From contig NW_026089674.1 in NCBI RefSeq assembly GCF_024586455.1, positions 1 to 64,000 on the forward strand: DNA of 64,000 nt. The letters are read 5' to 3'. Position numbers and translations under genes: made by a program. This document shows, in pieces, positions 61,506 through 64,000 of the stretch. Every line of letters begins with the position of its first letter. Within the stretch, counting starts at the first letter, position 1. The notes beneath the pieces are model-generated. The model was given only the letters and a program-made list of their open reading frames with translations, had not been told where the DNA came from and did no database searches. Source of the stretch: Bactrocera neohumeralis. Taxonomy: Eukaryota; Arthropoda; Insecta; Diptera; Tephritidae.

Positions 61506-61864
61506 GATATCGTCTTTCGTGAGTCTCCTACTCGTTTGTCAATAGCGGAAAGAAAATTTGTAAAGGAACAAGTAGATGAATGATTGCAGAAAGGCATTAT
61601 ACGTGAGTCGTGCTCAGAGGTCGCTAGCAAGGTGGTATTGGCAAAGAAAAAAGATGGTCACTACAGATTTTGCGTAGACTTTCGTAAACTAAATACAATG
61701 GTGTTAAAAGATAGGTTTGCAGTACCAATTGTTGAAGAAGTACTTGAAAAAATGCAAGCCGCAAAATATTTTACCGTCATGGACCTTTCAAATGGTTTCT
61801 TCACGTCGAAGTCGAAGAACGTTGTCGAAAATATACAGCGTTTGGAACGAAAGAAGGACTCTTC
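61506..61864 (+). pseudogene. pol: Gypsy reverse transcriptase, N-terminal part
   Basis: Reads NDIVFRESPTRLSIAE, then VDE, a TGA at 61581-61583 in place of the usual Trp codon, then LQKGIIRESCSEVASKVVLAKKKDG, YRFCVDFRKLN and YFTVMDLSNGFF (first catalytic Asp). One base is lost near 61802, after which the sense frame continues as VEVEERCRKYTAF to GLF at 61864. Confidence 0.87.
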
Positions 61865-61884
61865 CACTATCTACGCTTCATATT
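61865..61884 (+). other. 20-bp insertion copied from the integrase region
   Basis: cactatctacgcttcatatt lies between codons for GLF and EFNRAPFGF, which would otherwise be contiguous in RT. The 25-mer from 61862 to 61886 is identical to 63166-63190 in integrase, where it is in its proper place (coding for PLSTLHID). The shared ttc before and ga after are microhomologies at the two edges. Confidence 0.87.
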
Positions 61885-63137
61885 GAATTTAACAGAGCTC
61901 CATTTGGTTTTTGCAACTCTCCCGCCGTTTTTGTACGCTACGTTAACTATATTTTCCAAAAATTAATAAACGAAGGTATGATGGAAATGTATGTAGATGA
62001 CATCGTAATTTTTGGGTGTACAGAAGAACAATGTTTAAGCAATATGCAACGGGTTTTACAACAAGCGCAGCAGTATGGGCTAGAAATTAAGTGGGCAAAG
62101 TGCCAATTTCTAAAAAATCGAATTCTTTTTCTTGGACACGAGGTTGAAGACGGGCGTGTCTGGCCTGCGCAAGGTAAAGTTAAAGCAGTCAAAAACTTTC
62201 CTATACCAAAAAACTTACGAGACGTACAGGCGTTCCTGGGTTTAACTTGATATTTTCGAAAATTTATACGAGACTACGCTAAACATGCCAGACCATTAAC
62301 AGAACTGCTTAAAAGAGATTCAGTATTTCAGATTGGAGAGACAGAGGTTAGAGCGATCAATTACCTGAAGTCGGCACTCACGTCAGAACCAGTTTTACAA
62401 ATATACAAGCAGAATGCTAATACGCAGTTACATGTCGATGCATCGAAACATGGCTTTGGTGCAACACTTTTGCAGCAGCATGACGGAAAGTGGCATCCTG
62501 TTTTCTGTTGGAGTAAAAAGACTTCCCCACAAGAGGAAAAATTATACAGCTATTTCCTTGAAGTTAAAGCAGCTTATTTAGCATCCAAGAAGTTGCGTCA
62601 CTATCTGATGGGCACAGAATTCACCTTGGTGACAGATTGTGCGGCTTTCAAGCAGACAAACGGAAAAAAAGATATGCCACGTGAAGTGGTGCAATGGCTG
62701 ATGTATCTTCAAGACTTTTCATTTAATATAGAACATCGCGCCGGAAGCAGGATGAAACACGTGGACAGCTTAAGTCGATTTCCCGTGATGACTGTAACGT
62801 CAGAGGTTCAAGCTCAGATCTTAAGGGCCCAGACGAAAGATGAACATTTGGCAGCTGTGGCAGAGATCCTAAAAACAAAGCAGTACGGCGATTATAAAAT
62901 AAAAAACAAGTTAATCTACAAGCAAGTTGACGGGCAAGATTTATTGGCGGTTCCGAAGAAGATGGAGAGCGAAATAATAAAGGAGACGCACAGATTTGGG
63001 CATATGGGGTGTAAAAAGACCATACATGCTATACGGCAGAACTATTTTATCCTACATCTCGAAAAGAAAGTTCAGCAGACTATCAAAAACTGTATAGAAT
63101 GCATAATGCATAACCAGAAGCTGGGTAAAAAAGATGA
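61885..63137 (+). pseudogene. pol: Gypsy RT C-terminal part, RNase H and integrase zinc region
   Basis: One frame with EFNRAPFGFCNSPAVF, MYVDDIVIFG (YVDD catalytic box), FLGHEV and VQAFLGLT, then a TGA at 62248-62250, then YFRKFIRDYAKHARPLTELL, RNase H with LHVDASKHGFGATLLQ, LVTDCAAF and EHRAGSRMKHVDSLSRF, and the integrase zinc-binding part HRFGHMGCKKTIHAI to NCIECIMHNQK. The start at 62470 suggested by a TTG is internal. Ends in a one-base frame break near 63136. Confidence 0.88.
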
Positions 63138-64000
63138 TTTCTACATTGCATCGACAAAGGTGATATTCCACTATCTACGCTTCATATTGACCATTTGGGT
63201 ACATTGGATGCGACATCAAAGAGCTACAAATATATTTTTGCTGTCGTGGATGGTTTTTCCAAATATACTTGGATATATCCTACTAAAACTACAGAAACAC
63301 AAGAAGTTGTAAGACACCTTGAGTCATGGGTGACAATTTTCGGCAGTCCGCAGCGTATAATAAACGATAAGGGTACAGCTTATACTTCCAAAATGTTTAA
63401 AGAATTTTGTAGCAAATATAAAATCGAGCATGTCGAGATAACAGCGGGCGTACCAAGGGGTAACGGTCAGATTGAGAGAGTCAACCGAGTTATTCTTTCC
63501 GTTTTAGCGAAGATGTCAGCAACAGAACCGGACAAGTGGTATAAGTACACGTCACAAGTACAGCGGGCCATTAATTCTCACATTCACGATTCGACAAAAT
63601 TTACACCATTTGAAATTGTATTCGGAGTGAAGATGCGCAACGAAACAGATAGCGAGTTGCTAAAGATACTGCAAGGAGAGGTACTAGAAGGTATGCAAGA
63701 TGAACGCAACAAGATTCGACAAGAGGCCCGAAAGCAAATTTTAAAAGCAGAAAACGCATACAAATCAAATTACGATAGTAAGAGAAAAGGCGAACATGGG
63801 TATCAGATAGCTGATTTAGTAGCCATTAAGGTCACTCAGTTCATAACAGGCAAAAAACTAGCCTGTAAGTATATTGGTCCATACGAGGTGGTTAAGATCA
63901 AAGGGCATGGCAGATATTGTGTTAGAAAGGTTGCTGATTTTCAAGGACCACACCAAACGTCAACTAGTGCAGATCATATGAAACTGTGGCGTTACGTCGA
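63138..64000 (+). pseudogene. pol: Gypsy integrase core and C-terminus, open to window edge
   Basis: From 63138 a frame stays open for 287 codons to the window end. It has FLHCIDKGDIPLSTLHIDHLG with the first Asp, AVVDGFSKYTWIYP, IINDKGTAYTS with the second Asp, and GVPRGNGQIERVNR with the catalytic Glu. It then has an SH3-like C-terminal domain (YQIADLVAIKV, KYIGPYEVVKI). It needs a one-base shift from the preceding frame. No stop is reached, so the C-terminal length is unknown. Confidence 0.87.

Larger units (their letters stand above)
59679..64000 (+). mobile_element. Gypsy LTR retrotransposon, degenerate, 3' end outside window
   Basis: 5' LTR, primer site and gag-protease-RT-RNase H-integrase in gypsy order. 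At least six lesions break the frame: a one-base loss at 60456-60459, one extra A near 61494-61501, TGA at 61581, a one-base loss near 61802, a 20-bp insertion at 61865-61884, TGA at 62248 and a one-base loss near 63136. The integrase frame is open to the window edge. The 3' LTR and any envelope gene would lie beyond 64000, so age cannot be estimated here. Confidence 0.92.

Noticed and set aside
59679..64000. Envelope gene making the Gypsy element an errantivirus
   Set aside because: The window ends within the integrase C-terminal region; nothing envelope-like is visible.

Overview
The window looks like constitutive heterochromatin (pericentromeric or similar) from an insect, most likely a fly. 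About 38 kb is one tandem satellite with a monomer of roughly 177 bp. It is broken up by retrotransposons: an RTE-like LINE, two BEL/Pao elements, one Copia element and one Gypsy element. The fly call rests on the mix of element families, on tacataca-type microsatellite DNA, and on a Copia primer site that matches the anticodon arm of insect initiator tRNA-Met. I see no convincing host gene, no tRNA or rRNA gene and no CRISPR array. A tephritid origin is only a guess.

Layout: 1-1010 decayed satellite; 1011-9582 satellite array; 9583-12303 broken minus-strand LINE with satellite patches inside it; 12304-13552 satellite; 13553-20230 BEL/Pao element 1 (plus strand, LTRs about 99% alike, two in-frame stops); 20231-23833 satellite; 23834-28098 Copia element (minus strand, one frameshift, 3' LTR cut to 47 bp); 28099-37149 satellite; 37150-45133 BEL/Pao element 2 (plus strand, LTRs identical by eye over 497 bp, 5-bp target duplication, one frame break in integrase); 45134-57530 satellite with higher-order structure; 57531-58440 chimeric patch of unique and satellite DNA; 58441-59678 satellite; 59679-64000 5' LTR and gag-pol of a degenerate Gypsy element that runs off the window.

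Nothing here forms an operon or pathway. Each LTR element is a self-contained gag-protease-RT-RNase H-integrase unit (Copia order: integrase before RT) inside the satellite. The most interesting signals are at the contacts between satellite and transposon. One whole satellite monomer sits inside the 3' LTR of the very young BEL element 2. Satellite and LINE sequence alternate at a scale of about 25 nt. A 20-bp piece of the Gypsy integrase region is copied into its RT region. BEL element 2 changes base composition abruptly in mid-integrase, and its frame break lies on a CCCTTTC heptamer. Some of these could be assembly or polishing artefacts; the finding entries say how to tell.
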